This document shows positions 1 to 5,488 of a stretch of 7,678 nt of DNA, in pieces (position 1 is the first letter of the stretch; the number at the start of each line of letters is the position of its first letter). The position numbers and the translations under genes are program-made. Below the pieces are notes generated by a model. It saw only the letters and a list, made by a program, of their open reading frames with translations. It did no database searches and had not been told where the DNA came from. The DNA lies in the NCBI GenBank assembly GCA_023133195.1, contig JAGLWW010000029.1, forward strand, positions 1-7,678, in the 5' to 3' direction. Source of the DNA: Candidatus Aenigmatarchaeota archaeon (GTDB lineage: Archaea > Aenigmatarchaeota > Aenigmatarchaeia > PWEA01 > JAGHBM01).

Positions 1-741
1 GTATCAAAACTTGGAATAAACTTCTTGATGAACAATGGTTTTACAATAGGAATTTCAGATCAGGACATAACAAAAGAGGCAAAGACAAACATACAGGAAA
101 TTGTAAAGAAAGTGGAAAGAGAATGTATAAATTTAATAGAGAAATATGAAAATAAAGAACTGGAACAACTTCCTGGCCAAACAATAAAAGAAAGTTTGGA
201 AACCTATATAATGAAAACTCTCAGAAAAGTTGTAGATGAGGCGTCAAATATAATATCGGAGACTCTGCCTGAAAACTGTGCAGTTGTGATGGCTAAATCC
301 GGGGCAAGGGGAAGTATGTTAAACCTTACCCAGCTTGCAGGATGCATAGGTCAGCAGACTCTGCAGGGAGAAAGAATTCATAGGGGTTATAAGAACAGGA
401 CTCTGCCTCACTTTAAAAAAGGAGAGCTTTCGCCGCAATCAAGAGGTTTCATACCAGCATCTTTTAAGGACGGATTAACTCCATTTGAATTCTTCTTTAA
501 TGCAATGAACGGAAGGGAAGGCTTAATGGATAAGTCATTGAGAACCAGAAAATCCGGTTACATGGAAAGAAGACTCGTCAACGCTTTACAGGAACTGAAA
601 GTTGAATACGACGGTACAGTTAGAGATGACTGGGGGAGAATAGTACAGTTTCATGCTGCAGAAGATTGCTTAGACCCGTCAAAGAGTGAATGGGGAACAA
701 TAAAAATTAAAGATATAATTGAATCTGAAATGGGTGATTAA
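1..741 (+). CDS. rpoA1: DNA-directed RNA polymerase subunit A' (RpoA1), C-terminal part, 5' end outside window
   Basis: This is the C-terminal 246 codons of the archaeal counterpart of the front of Rpb1/beta'. The frame is open to the window edge, so the ATG at 28 is internal and the true start, with the catalytic NADFDGD loop, lies upstream. Family landmarks visible are the stretch around KSGARGS and QQTLQGER (about 300-375), the bridge helix following GLTPFEFFF (about 475-580), and the closing LKVEYDGTVRD...IVQF segment, which is where archaeal A' normally ends. The stop is directly followed by the rpoA2 ATG, so the two subunits are co-transcribed and probably translationally coupled. The bridge helix reads DKSLRTRKSGY where most archaea and eukaryotes have DTAV(R/K)T(S/A)xxGY; see findings. 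Identification is firm. Confidence 0.97.
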   Translation, partial: VSKLGINFLMNNGFTIGISDQDITKEAKTNIQEIVKKVERECINLIEKYENKELEQLPGQTIKESLETYIMKTLRKVVDEASNIISETLPENCAVVMAKSGARGSMLNLTQLAGCIGQQTLQGERIHRGYKNRTLPHFKKGELSPQSRGFIPASFKDGLTPFEFFFNAMNGREGLMDKSLRTRKSGYMERRLVNALQELKVEYDGTVRDDWGRIVQFHAAEDCLDPSKSEWGTIKIKDIIESEMGD

Positions 742-1899
742 ATGAGTTACGAAGAAATATTATCAAATTCAATTCTTTCCGATAAAATGAAATTAGAAAC
801 AGATAATTATCTTAAAAAATATAATGCAACCAAGAAACAGGCTGTGAATATATTAAAAAGGATTGAAGAAAAATATAAAAAAATGAGCTATGAAGCAGGT
901 GAGGCTGTAGGAGTTATAGCAGCACAATCTATTTCTGAACCAGCCACACAAATGACCATGCGTACCTATCACACGGCAGGTTCTGTAGTAAAACAAGTTT
1001 CTTTGGGGCTTCCAAGACTAATAGAAATATTGGATGCAAGAAAAGAAGCAAGTACGCCTATAATGCAGATATACCTTAACAAAGAATATAACAATAAAGA
1101 TAATGCAACTAAAATAGCAAAGGAGATAAAAGAAACCAAATTTAAGAACATGGTATTAGAAGATGTAATAGACCTTGTGAATCTTGTCATAGAAATGAAA
1201 CTGGATAATAACTATTTAAAAAATTCAGAGATGAACAAAGAAGATATAATAAAATTAATAAATAAACAGATAAAAGGTTATGATATTGTCTTTGAAGGAA
1301 ATAAAATAGAATTGAAATCAAAAAAAGAAGATGTTACAATAAGGGACCTTCAAAAAATAAAACTCAAAATTTTTGATATTCGTCTCAAGGGACTGACAGG
1401 AATAGAACAGGCAATGGTAACAAAAGGAAATGATGAATGGGTTATAACTACCATAGGTTCAAACCTTAAAAAAGTAATCAAGATAGAAGGTATTGACTCA
1501 ACAAGAGTGTATTCAAATAACATAAAGGAAATAGAAAAACTTTTTGGGATAGAAGCGGCAAGAAATGCAATAATAAAAGAAGCCTGTGATACTTTAGCTG
1601 ACCAGGGACTGATTGTAGATCCAAGACATATTGTACTAGTCAGTGATATGATGACTATAACCGGAGAGATAAAAGCAATAGGAAGATATGGCATCTCTGG
1701 AAGCAAAAGATCCGTATTGGCAAAGGCAAATTTTGAAACCACGGTAAAACATCTTACAGATGCCGCAGTGAAAGGTGATATAGATAATCTGGACTCGATA
1801 ATAGAAAATATCTTAATAAATCAAGTTGCTCCAGTGGGAACATGTATATGTGATATTGTGTTCAAACCAAAAAAATCAAAAAAAGTGAAGAAAAAGTAA
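742..1899 (+). CDS. rpoA2: DNA-directed RNA polymerase subunit A'' (RpoA2)
   Basis: This is the archaeal equivalent of the C-terminal third of Rpb1. The 385-residue length is near the family norm (about 390-400), so it is complete. The fork/trigger-loop region is clear: [20 protein letters not shown] at residues 53-72, then MRTYHTAG with the conserved trigger-loop histidine at residue 77, then [14 protein letters not shown]. Later motifs include [11 protein letters not shown] and [17 protein letters not shown], with a Lys-rich tail at the end. The ATG abuts the rpoA1 stop codon. A GGTGAT Shine-Dalgarno sequence at 733-738 lies inside the last rpoA1 codons, which supports this start and translational coupling. 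The gene is followed at a short distance by rpl30e, the usual archaeal order. Confidence 0.97.
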   Translation: MSYEEILSNSILSDKMKLETDNYLKKYNATKKQAVNILKRIEEKYKKMSYEAGEAVGVIAAQSISEPATQMTMRTYHTAGSVVKQVSLGLPRLIEILDARKEASTPIMQIYLNKEYNNKDNATKIAKEIKETKFKNMVLEDVIDLVNLVIEMKLDNNYLKNSEMNKEDIIKLINKQIKGYDIVFEGNKIELKSKKEDVTIRDLQKIKLKIFDIRLKGLTGIEQAMVTKGNDEWVITTIGSNLKKVIKIEGIDSTRVYSNNIKEIEKLFGIEAARNAIIKEACDTLADQGLIVDPRHIVLVSDMMTITGEIKAIGRYGISGSKRSVLAKANFETTVKHLTDAAVKGDIDNLDSIIENILINQVAPVGTCICDIVFKPKKSKKVKKK

Positions 1900-1943
1900 G
1901 TATGAAAAATGAATAAAATAAAAGTTCAGGCAAAGGTGCAAAA

Positions 1944-2189
1944 ATGGATAAAATAACTGAAAATGAAATCAAGAATATGTTGAAAGAAAGGAAGGCTCTA
2001 TATGGTTATAAACAAGCAAAAAAGGCCTTAAAAAGCGGTAAAGCAGAATATATAATAATCGCAAGTGAAGGTATACCAAAAGAAGAATTTAAAGATTATC
2101 TGGAATTTGAAGGAAATTTAAAACAGCTCGGCATAATATGCGGTAAACCATTCGGTATTTCAGTACTGACTGTATTAAAAGAAGAGTAG
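1944..2189 (+). CDS. rpl30e: Ribosomal protein L30e (short form)
   Basis: This is a large-subunit ribosomal protein of the L7Ae/L30e RNA-binding fold, placed as usual between rpoA2 and nusA. Recognisable family segments are QAKKALKSGKAEYIIIASEG (residues 23-42) and the C-terminal LGIICGKPFGISVLTVL. At 81 residues it is shorter than the usual 95-105. Compared with the family pattern, the part after IIIAS appears to lack the segment that normally reads like YYAKLSxIPV, so one helix and the start of a strand seem missing. The ATG is preceded by AAGGTG (about 1933-1938), a good ribosome binding site. The Lys/Glu-rich N terminus has no obvious upstream extension. Family assignment is confident from motifs plus synteny. 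Confidence 0.9.
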   Translation: MDKITENEIKNMLKERKALYGYKQAKKALKSGKAEYIIIASEGIPKEEFKDYLEFEGNLKQLGIICGKPFGISVLTVLKEE

Positions 2190-2194
2190 ATTAT

Positions 2195-2599
2195 ATGTTA
2201 AAAAGTTTTGATATGCAAACAATAGGGTTTATCAACGTTTTTGAAAAAAGTACGAAGGTAGCTGTATTGGATTGTATATTTGATGATGATAATATTTATT
2301 TTTTGGTAGAATTTGGCAAGGCTGGTATGGCTATAGGAAAGAATGGAAAAAACATAAAGAAGCTTCAACAAGTCCTAAAAAGGCAGGTAAAAGTATTTGA
2401 ATATAATAAAGAACCTAAAAAATTCATAGAAAATATGATACCAAGCAACACTTCTGTGGTAATAGACGGGTCGAAAGCAAACGTGATAATAGACCAAAAA
2501 GAAAAGGGTAAAATAATAGGAAGGATGGGTTATAATATAAAAAAAATAAGGGAACTTCTTGAAAGAAACTCTGAAATAAAAAAATTGAATATAAAATAA
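2195..2599 (+). CDS. nusA: Archaeal NusA-like transcription factor (two KH domains)
   Basis: This is an RNA-binding protein related to the KH region of bacterial NusA. The archaeal form has no N-terminal polymerase-binding or S1 domain and is about 140 residues; this one is 134 and complete. KH1 carries the GxxG loop GKNG at residues 48-51 within GMAIGKNGKNIKKL. KH2 carries GRMG at 109-112 within GKIIGRMGYNIKKIREL. Lysines are dense around both loops, as expected for nucleic-acid contact. The start lies 5 nt after the rpl30e stop, with only a weak purine stretch in front, so it probably depends on readthrough of upstream translation. A short T run (2601-2605) follows the stop. In many archaea rps12 comes next; here a tRNA gene does. 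Confidence 0.95.
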   Translation: MLKSFDMQTIGFINVFEKSTKVAVLDCIFDDDNIYFLVEFGKAGMAIGKNGKNIKKLQQVLKRQVKVFEYNKEPKKFIENMIPSNTSVVIDGSKANVIIDQKEKGKIIGRMGYNIKKIRELLERNSEIKKLNIK

Positions 2600-2615
2600 C
2601 TTTTTAAACTTTATT

Positions 2616-2625
2616 CTATAAAAAT
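2616..2625 (+). promoter_or_regulatory. Probable TATA box for tRNA-Lys
   Basis: CTATAAAAAT lies about 45 nt upstream of the mature tRNA 5' end. A start site about 25 nt downstream of the box would give a leader of roughly 20 nt, removed by RNase P. A weaker alternative is TTTTTAAAC just upstream (2601-2609). This is a pattern match only. Confidence 0.5.
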
Positions 2626-2665
2626 GACATATCGATTCACAATCAGTAAAGACGCACACTATCTT

Positions 2666-2821
2666 GGGCCCATAGCTCAGCCTGGTAGAGCACTCGGCTC
2701 TTAACCGAGTTGTCGAGGGTTCGAAAACAAGTCCCTTTTCAAAAAAGGTTCTTGTATCTCCTAAAACTTGCGAAACTTCGTTTCGCCAAGAAGGGAAATG
2801 AAAATCCCACTCGGTCCACCA
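2666..2821 (+). tRNA. tRNA-Lys (anticodon CTT) with T-loop intron
   Basis: The 5' exon folds as a canonical tRNA. The acceptor strand GGGCCCA is at 2666-2672, the D stem GCTC/GAGC at 2675-2678 and 2688-2691, and the perfect 5-bp anticodon stem CTCGG/CCGAG at 2693-2697 and 2705-2709 holds the loop CTCTTAA. The anticodon CTT is at 2700-2702. The T stem GAGGG (2715-2719) and T-loop TTCGAA (2720-2725) are then interrupted. The 3' half TCCCAC...TCGGTCC-A-CCA resumes at 2805 with an encoded CCA. Removing 2726-2804 restores a 7-nt TTCGAAT loop with C61 paired to G53. In the mature form A50-A64 (T stem) and C6-C67 (acceptor) are mismatches and G3-T70 is a wobble. That is unusual and could mean a replaced 3' end or a degenerate gene. 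Confidence 0.85.
2726..2804 (+). other. Archaeal tRNA intron at position 59/60 (relaxed bulge-helix-bulge)
   Basis: A 79-nt intron is inferred from folding. The exon helix GGG/CCC (2717-2719 with 2806-2808) is followed by a 4-bp central helix, TTCG (2720-2723) with TGAA (2799-2802), including one G-U pair. A 3-nt bulge AAA (2724-2726) lies on the 5' side and a 3-nt bulge AAT (2803-2805) on the 3' side. Cutting after the second base of each bulge gives the stated ends. Inside the intron are two hairpins. ACAAG-tc-CCTTTT pairs with AAAAGG-tt-CTTGT (2727-2755), directly after the 5' bulge. CTTG-CGAAAC pairs with GTTTCG-c-CAAG (2767-2790). Introns at 59/60 are known in some archaeal tRNAs. Confidence 0.72.
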
Positions 2822-3079
2822 CCCTGCAAGTTACGCTCCCTATTTTGTTTTAATAGAATCAGTTCTATCCTTCAAATTCGGCATTTCCAGAAAAGGTGGG
2901 AACACCAATTTAGGGTGATGAACTTCGAGTCCACCAACAAAATCCGAGAAAGAGTGGATTGTAAAACTAGAATAGTATAAGGGTTAATAATTTAAAGTTC
3001 GAAATCAAACACTCGTATAGTTGGGCAAATATTTCAATTATAGCATGTTCCATTAAATATAGAAAAAATAGGTGATTGA
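2822..3079. other. Intergenic stretch, no gene found
   Basis: The sequence between the tRNA-Lys CCA end and the next gene holds no convincing coding region on either strand. It contains a short hairpin ATAGAA-tcag-TTCTAT (about 2853-2868), a box-C-like GTGATGA at 2915-2921 without a matching D box, the first copy of the 39-nt direct repeat, and several TATA-like AT tracts (for example AATTTAAAG near 2989-2997 and AAATATTTC near 3027-3035). One of these tracts presumably serves the downstream pair of genes; which one cannot be decided from sequence. Confidence 0.5.
2927..2965 (+). repeat. Direct repeat copy 1 (left)
   Basis: This 39-nt stretch (GAGTCCACCAACAAAATCCG followed by AGAAAGAGTGGATTGTAAA) recurs at 4346-4383 with two substitutions and one 1-nt deletion: 36 of 39 aligned columns are identical. 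Its core GAGTGGATTGTA (2952-2963) also occurs inverted at 4242-4253. It sits about 105 nt after the tRNA-Lys gene. It could be an attachment site or duplication bracketing the cassette to its right. Confidence 0.85.
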
Positions 3080-3334
3080 GTGGAAAAAACGAACTTAATT
3101 TCTTTTGAAAAAACAGATATTAAAAATATTTTTAAAGATTTGAATATAAAAACCAAAGAGGAAAATGGTAGAAATTTTATAATAGATTCTGAAACGGGTG
3201 GAATCGAGAAATGTCATATTTGCGAAAAAAAATTGACAACCAAAAATATTGGTAACATAGCAAAGGGATCCAAATTACTTTTCTGTGACAACCCAATTTG
3301 CTTCGTAACACATCTTGAAAATATTCGAATATAA
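3080..3334 (+). CDS. Small zinc-finger-like protein of unknown function
   Basis: I do not recognise this 84-residue protein. It carries two cysteine pairs, C45-x2-C48 (KCHICEKK) and C69-x4-C74 (FCDNPICF), 20 residues apart. This looks like a treble-clef or zinc-ribbon metal site in its C-terminal half; the N-terminal half is Lys/Asp rich and without motif. The GTG start is preceded by AGGTGA (3070-3075) at good distance and by an in-frame TGA just upstream, so the start is well supported. The next gene begins 5 nt after its stop, so the two form one transcription unit. Both lie within the segment bracketed by the direct repeats. The role could be nucleic-acid binding, but that is a guess. Confidence 0.72.
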   Translation: MEKTNLISFEKTDIKNIFKDLNIKTKEENGRNFIIDSETGGIEKCHICEKKLTTKNIGNIAKGSKLLFCDNPICFVTHLENIRI

Positions 3335-3339
3335 TATTT

Positions 3340-4218
3340 ATGTCTGCACTTAGTGTTTTTGATAAAATAGCTGAAGTAAAAGCTGAATTTAAGAAAAAAA
3401 TTAAAGCTAGGGATATAACTGGTTTTAAAACAGATAAACATGAGAATGTTAGTATTAAAAAAATTAAACTTGGAAAAGATTCTACTCTTAACTTAACTGT
3501 TATAATTAATCCCAAAGCTAAAGTCACTCCATACATAAAAAAATTAGGTGGAGATTTAAGTAAACTTTATGAAAGTGGTTCATATTTCTGTAGAAAAGAT
3601 TTACTTGAACCAATATCAGATAACCAACTTCCTTCAAAAAAATATGAACATATTCTAACAAAAATGAAACCACATCTAACAAAATGTAGATCAAAGGATA
3701 TAGGTGCTTTAAGATATTCTATGACAATCTGTAGATTAGAAGATAATAAAAAAGATCAGAGTAAAATCGAGCTTTATAGAAAAAAAATTTATAATCTTTA
3801 TAGTTCAAATCGGGGATATGTAATATATAATTGGCTAAGATGTATTGATAATATTTTTGAAGAAGAAATATTTCCTTATATGAACACTTGTTTAACCTTA
3901 GCGAAAAATACAGAACATTTCGAAAAAATTTTTTTACCATTCTGGGACGGTATGATTTTTTATCACCCTCGAAAAATATTTGTATCTTCTTGGATGGCAA
4001 CAAGAGAATTAAAATATGAACTAGATAGAAGATTATACTATAACAGAGAAAGGGAAGTAAAAGTATATACTAGAGCAAGTAGAAACAAATTTGTTGGGAA
4101 AATCATTCCTGATTATATTAAAAATAAAAAATTCAAAAAACAAAAATTTCAAATCAAAACAAAAGATTATAAACTGGGAAATACTGATGCCAAAACCTTT
4201 ATTATAACAAGAAAATAA
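3340..4218 (+). CDS. Uncharacterised 292-residue basic protein
   Basis: The open frame is long and AT-rich, with dense Lys/Arg and Tyr/Phe. It is not assignable to any family I know. It has no signal peptide, membrane segment, nucleotide-binding loop, or recognisable transposase, recombinase or nuclease triad. Visible features are a basic N terminus (KAEFKKKIKAR), a central CRSKDIGALRYSM segment, an aromatic-rich stretch FLPFWDGMIFYHPRKIF near residues 199-215, the sequence RRLYYNREREVKVYTR, and a very basic tail (KNKKFKKQKFQIK). These suggest nucleic-acid binding. It is coupled to the preceding zinc-finger gene (5-nt gap, no clear Shine-Dalgarno) and is followed 12 nt later by a hairpin terminator. 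Location between direct repeats makes a mobile-element or defence-type cargo gene possible, but the sequence does not show which. Confidence 0.75.
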   Translation: MSALSVFDKIAEVKAEFKKKIKARDITGFKTDKHENVSIKKIKLGKDSTLNLTVIINPKAKVTPYIKKLGGDLSKLYESGSYFCRKDLLEPISDNQLPSKKYEHILTKMKPHLTKCRSKDIGALRYSMTICRLEDNKKDQSKIELYRKKIYNLYSSNRGYVIYNWLRCIDNIFEEEIFPYMNTCLTLAKNTEHFEKIFLPFWDGMIFYHPRKIFVSSWMATRELKYELDRRLYYNREREVKVYTRASRNKFVGKIIPDYIKNKKFKKQKFQIKTKDYKLGNTDAKTFIITRK

Positions 4219-4230
4219 AAAACCGTCTTT

Positions 4231-4258
4231 AAGGAGTTGGATACAATCCACTCCTTTT
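4231..4258 (+). terminator. Hairpin plus T-run after the 292-residue gene
   Basis: AAGGAG (4231-4236) pairs with CTCCTT (4251-4256) and TGGAT (4238-4242) with ATCCA (4246-4250), with one bulged T and a 3-nt loop, followed by T4255-T4258. The 3' arm contains TACAATCCACTC, the exact reverse complement of the core of direct repeat copy 1, so the terminator arm and the repeats share sequence. Confidence 0.6.
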
Positions 4259-4345
4259 GTAAACATAAAGAAAAATTCAAAAATAGGAAGAGATGAATCA
4301 GAAAAAAATATTCAAAATATATCGTTTATATTCAAACGGCTTATG

Positions 4346-4383
4346 GAGTCCATCAACAAAACCGAGAAAGAGTGGATTGCAAA
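4346..4383 (+). repeat. Direct repeat copy 2 (right)
   Basis: This is the second copy of the repeat at 2927-2965, in the same orientation. It has C to T at one position, loss of one T, and T to C near the end. Copy-to-copy distance is about 1.42 kb. Just upstream is a small hairpin CGTTT-atattc-AAACG (4323-4338). No coding sequence on either strand between 4219 and 4432 looks real. Confidence 0.85.
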
Positions 4384-4432
4384 TAAAACATGTCAGGGGT
4401 GATTCAACTTTCAGTGGTGGTGTTCTTAAAAA

Positions 4433-4642
4433 TTATTCAATCACTTCTATGGTATCTTCGACTTTTATTTTTGCAGGTCTCTTCATTTCAACAAATTTCT
4501 CTAGCGTCATTTCATATGTACCGAATCCTTCACCTTCCTTACTGGTATAATATACCAGACCAGCCAATCTGTCACCTTCATCCCATTCAAGATGGTCATA
4601 AGCGTATATGCCAGTATGGGTTCCTTGAAACTTTTTAGACAT
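4433..4642 (-). CDS. Small acidic protein of unknown function (69 aa)
   Basis: The minus-strand frame starts at ATG (complement of 4640-4642). A strong Shine-Dalgarno AAGGTGA, read from the complement of 4649-4655, lies 6 nt in front of it, which makes it a credible gene despite its size. The protein reads like a compact, soluble, strand-rich domain: GTHTGIYAYDHLEWDEGDRL, then LAGLVYYTSKEGEGFGTYEM, then a Lys/Glu-alternating end ending in DTIEVIE. There are no cysteines, membrane segments or known motifs, and I do not recognise a family. It is transcribed away from the zinc-ribbon gene at 4741 and toward direct repeat copy 2, so it lies just outside the cassette. Confidence 0.72.
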   Translation of the reverse strand: MSKKFQGTHTGIYAYDHLEWDEGDRLAGLVYYTSKEGEGFGTYEMTLEKFVEMKRPAKIKVEDTIEVIE

Positions 4643-4677
4643 AACAATTCACCTTATCCCGTATTACACCCGTTAAA

Positions 4678-4707
4678 GATTTAAATCCAAATTTCAGGGT
4701 TTTAAAG
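4678..4707. promoter_or_regulatory. Divergent promoter region between 4433-4642 (minus) and 4741 (plus)
   Basis: Two TATA-like elements lie in the 98-nt divergent gap. The palindromic GATTTAAATC (4678-4687) is spaced to drive the minus-strand gene, with purine-rich GAAATTTGG upstream on that strand resembling a BRE. TTTTAAAG (4700-4707) is suited to the plus-strand gene. GGTG at 4729-4732 would be the ribosome binding site for the ATG at 4741. These are pattern matches only. Confidence 0.4.
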
Positions 4708-4740
4708 ATTGAAAATGTAAGATTTAATGGTGTTAATAAA

Positions 4741-5193
4741 ATGCCGAAATGCAAAAATTGTGGAAAAAAGATAAGTTTTCTTTCTTTGTCTGATTTTTCG
4801 GGTAATTATTTCTGTAATGATATTTGTAAAAACGAATTTAAGAATAAAAAAATACAAGAAAAGAAGAGAATTGAAAGAGGATTAAAAGGGACAAGTGAAT
4901 TAATGAAAAAAAGTAAAGAAATGAAAGAAAGGGGTATGATTGAAGAAATAAAATGTAAATGTAATCAATGTGGTCACGTTTGGCATTATTTAAAATCAGA
5001 TGAAAAAATATTACATAGACAGGCAACTTCAAATGCATTAATTGGAGCAGGTATGTGCTGTAATCCATTTGGTGCATTATTCTCAAATAAATCACTTGAT
5101 TTACAAAGAGAAGTTGATAAAATGAAAAAATGTCCCAAGTGTAATTCCGTTGATGTAAAAAGGACTACGATTTATCATGAAAAAAAATTCTAA
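4741..5193 (+). CDS. Zinc-ribbon protein of unknown function
   Basis: This 150-residue protein has two metal-site candidates. An N-terminal one has C4-x2-C7 and C25-x3-C29 (CKNCGKK ... FCNDICK), of the kind seen in small zinc-finger domains. A C-terminal zinc ribbon is split between C74-x2-C77 (CNQCGHVW) and C131-x2-C134 (CPKCNSVDV). A highly charged Lys/Glu helix (about residues 35-68), probably coiled or extended, joins them. A less polar segment with a CC pair, ALIGAGMCCNPFGALF (about 99-114), interrupts the ribbon and might be a short membrane-contacting loop. The last 17 nt overlap the start of yidD, so the two are co-transcribed. The architecture resembles widespread uncharacterised prokaryotic zinc-ribbon proteins; no specific role is assigned. 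Confidence 0.82.
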   Translation: MPKCKNCGKKISFLSLSDFSGNYFCNDICKNEFKNKKIQEKKRIERGLKGTSELMKKSKEMKERGMIEEIKCKCNQCGHVWHYLKSDEKILHRQATSNALIGAGMCCNPFGALFSNKSLDLQREVDKMKKCPKCNSVDVKRTTIYHEKKF

Positions 5194-5419
5194 TTTTTTA
5201 GAAAAATTATCAATTTACTTAATTATTAGTTTTCATCAGAACAAAGTATCTCCTTTTTTGAATAAAAGAGGATGTAAATGTAGATTTTATCCATCTTGTT
5301 CTTACTATGGTTTAATGGCAATTGAAAAATATGGTTTTTTAAAGGGTTGGTTAAAAACAATTTTTAGAATATGGAGATGTAATCCTTGGAATAATAATTC
5401 ACATGTAGATTACCCATAA
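5177..5419 (+). CDS. yidD: YidD-like membrane protein insertion efficiency factor
   Basis: The 80-residue protein matches the YidD family (about 70-90 residues). After a Lys-containing amphipathic N terminus comes HQNKVSPFL, corresponding to the family's YQ..ISP segment. The hallmark CRFYPSCSYYGLMAIEKYG follows (residues 35-53, cysteines 35 and 41), then a GWLKTIFRIWRCNPW block with Cys68 and an Asp-Tyr-Pro end (VDYP). In bacteria YidD is a small membrane-associated protein that aids YidC-mediated insertion. The gene overlaps the preceding zinc-ribbon gene by 17 nt, has no clear Shine-Dalgarno, and so probably relies on coupling. The family is essentially bacterial, so in this archaeal context acquisition by horizontal transfer is the likely explanation (inference). 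Confidence 0.9.
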   Translation: MKKNSNFLEKLSIYLIISFHQNKVSPFLNKRGCKCRFYPSCSYYGLMAIEKYGFLKGWLKTIFRIWRCNPWNNNSHVDYP

Positions 5420-5440
5420 TTTTAAGTTTTTGCAATCTAC
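5405..5440 (+). terminator. Inverted repeat across the yidD stop codon
   Basis: GTAGATT (5405-5411) and AATCTAC (5434-5440) are perfect inverted 7-mers spanning the yidD stop. The 22-nt loop contains T-rich sequence (TTTTAAGTTTTT). It may act in termination or 3'-end stability of the zinc-ribbon/yidD transcript. The long loop makes this a weak call. Confidence 0.35.
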
Positions 5441-5488
5441 TCTCTCTATCACACATAACAATTTATTCTTGGAAAGCTAATAATAAGA

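Noticed and set aside
2915..2965. Possible C/D box guide RNA (box C GTGATGA at 2915-2921, CCGA at 2944-2947)
   Set aside because: There is no CTGA D box, no C' box at proper spacing, and the box C is not preserved at the second repeat copy.
2768..2980. 70-codon open frame on the plus strand
   Set aside because: It runs through the tRNA intron, the 3' exon and direct repeat copy 1, has no ribosome binding site, and its sequence is not protein-like.
2927..4383. CRISPR array
   Set aside because: Only two repeat copies 1.4 kb apart with genes between them; no regular spacers and no cas genes.
4293..4638. Two overlapping plus-strand open frames
   Set aside because: They lie opposite the better-supported minus-strand gene and across the direct repeat, with no ribosome binding sites.
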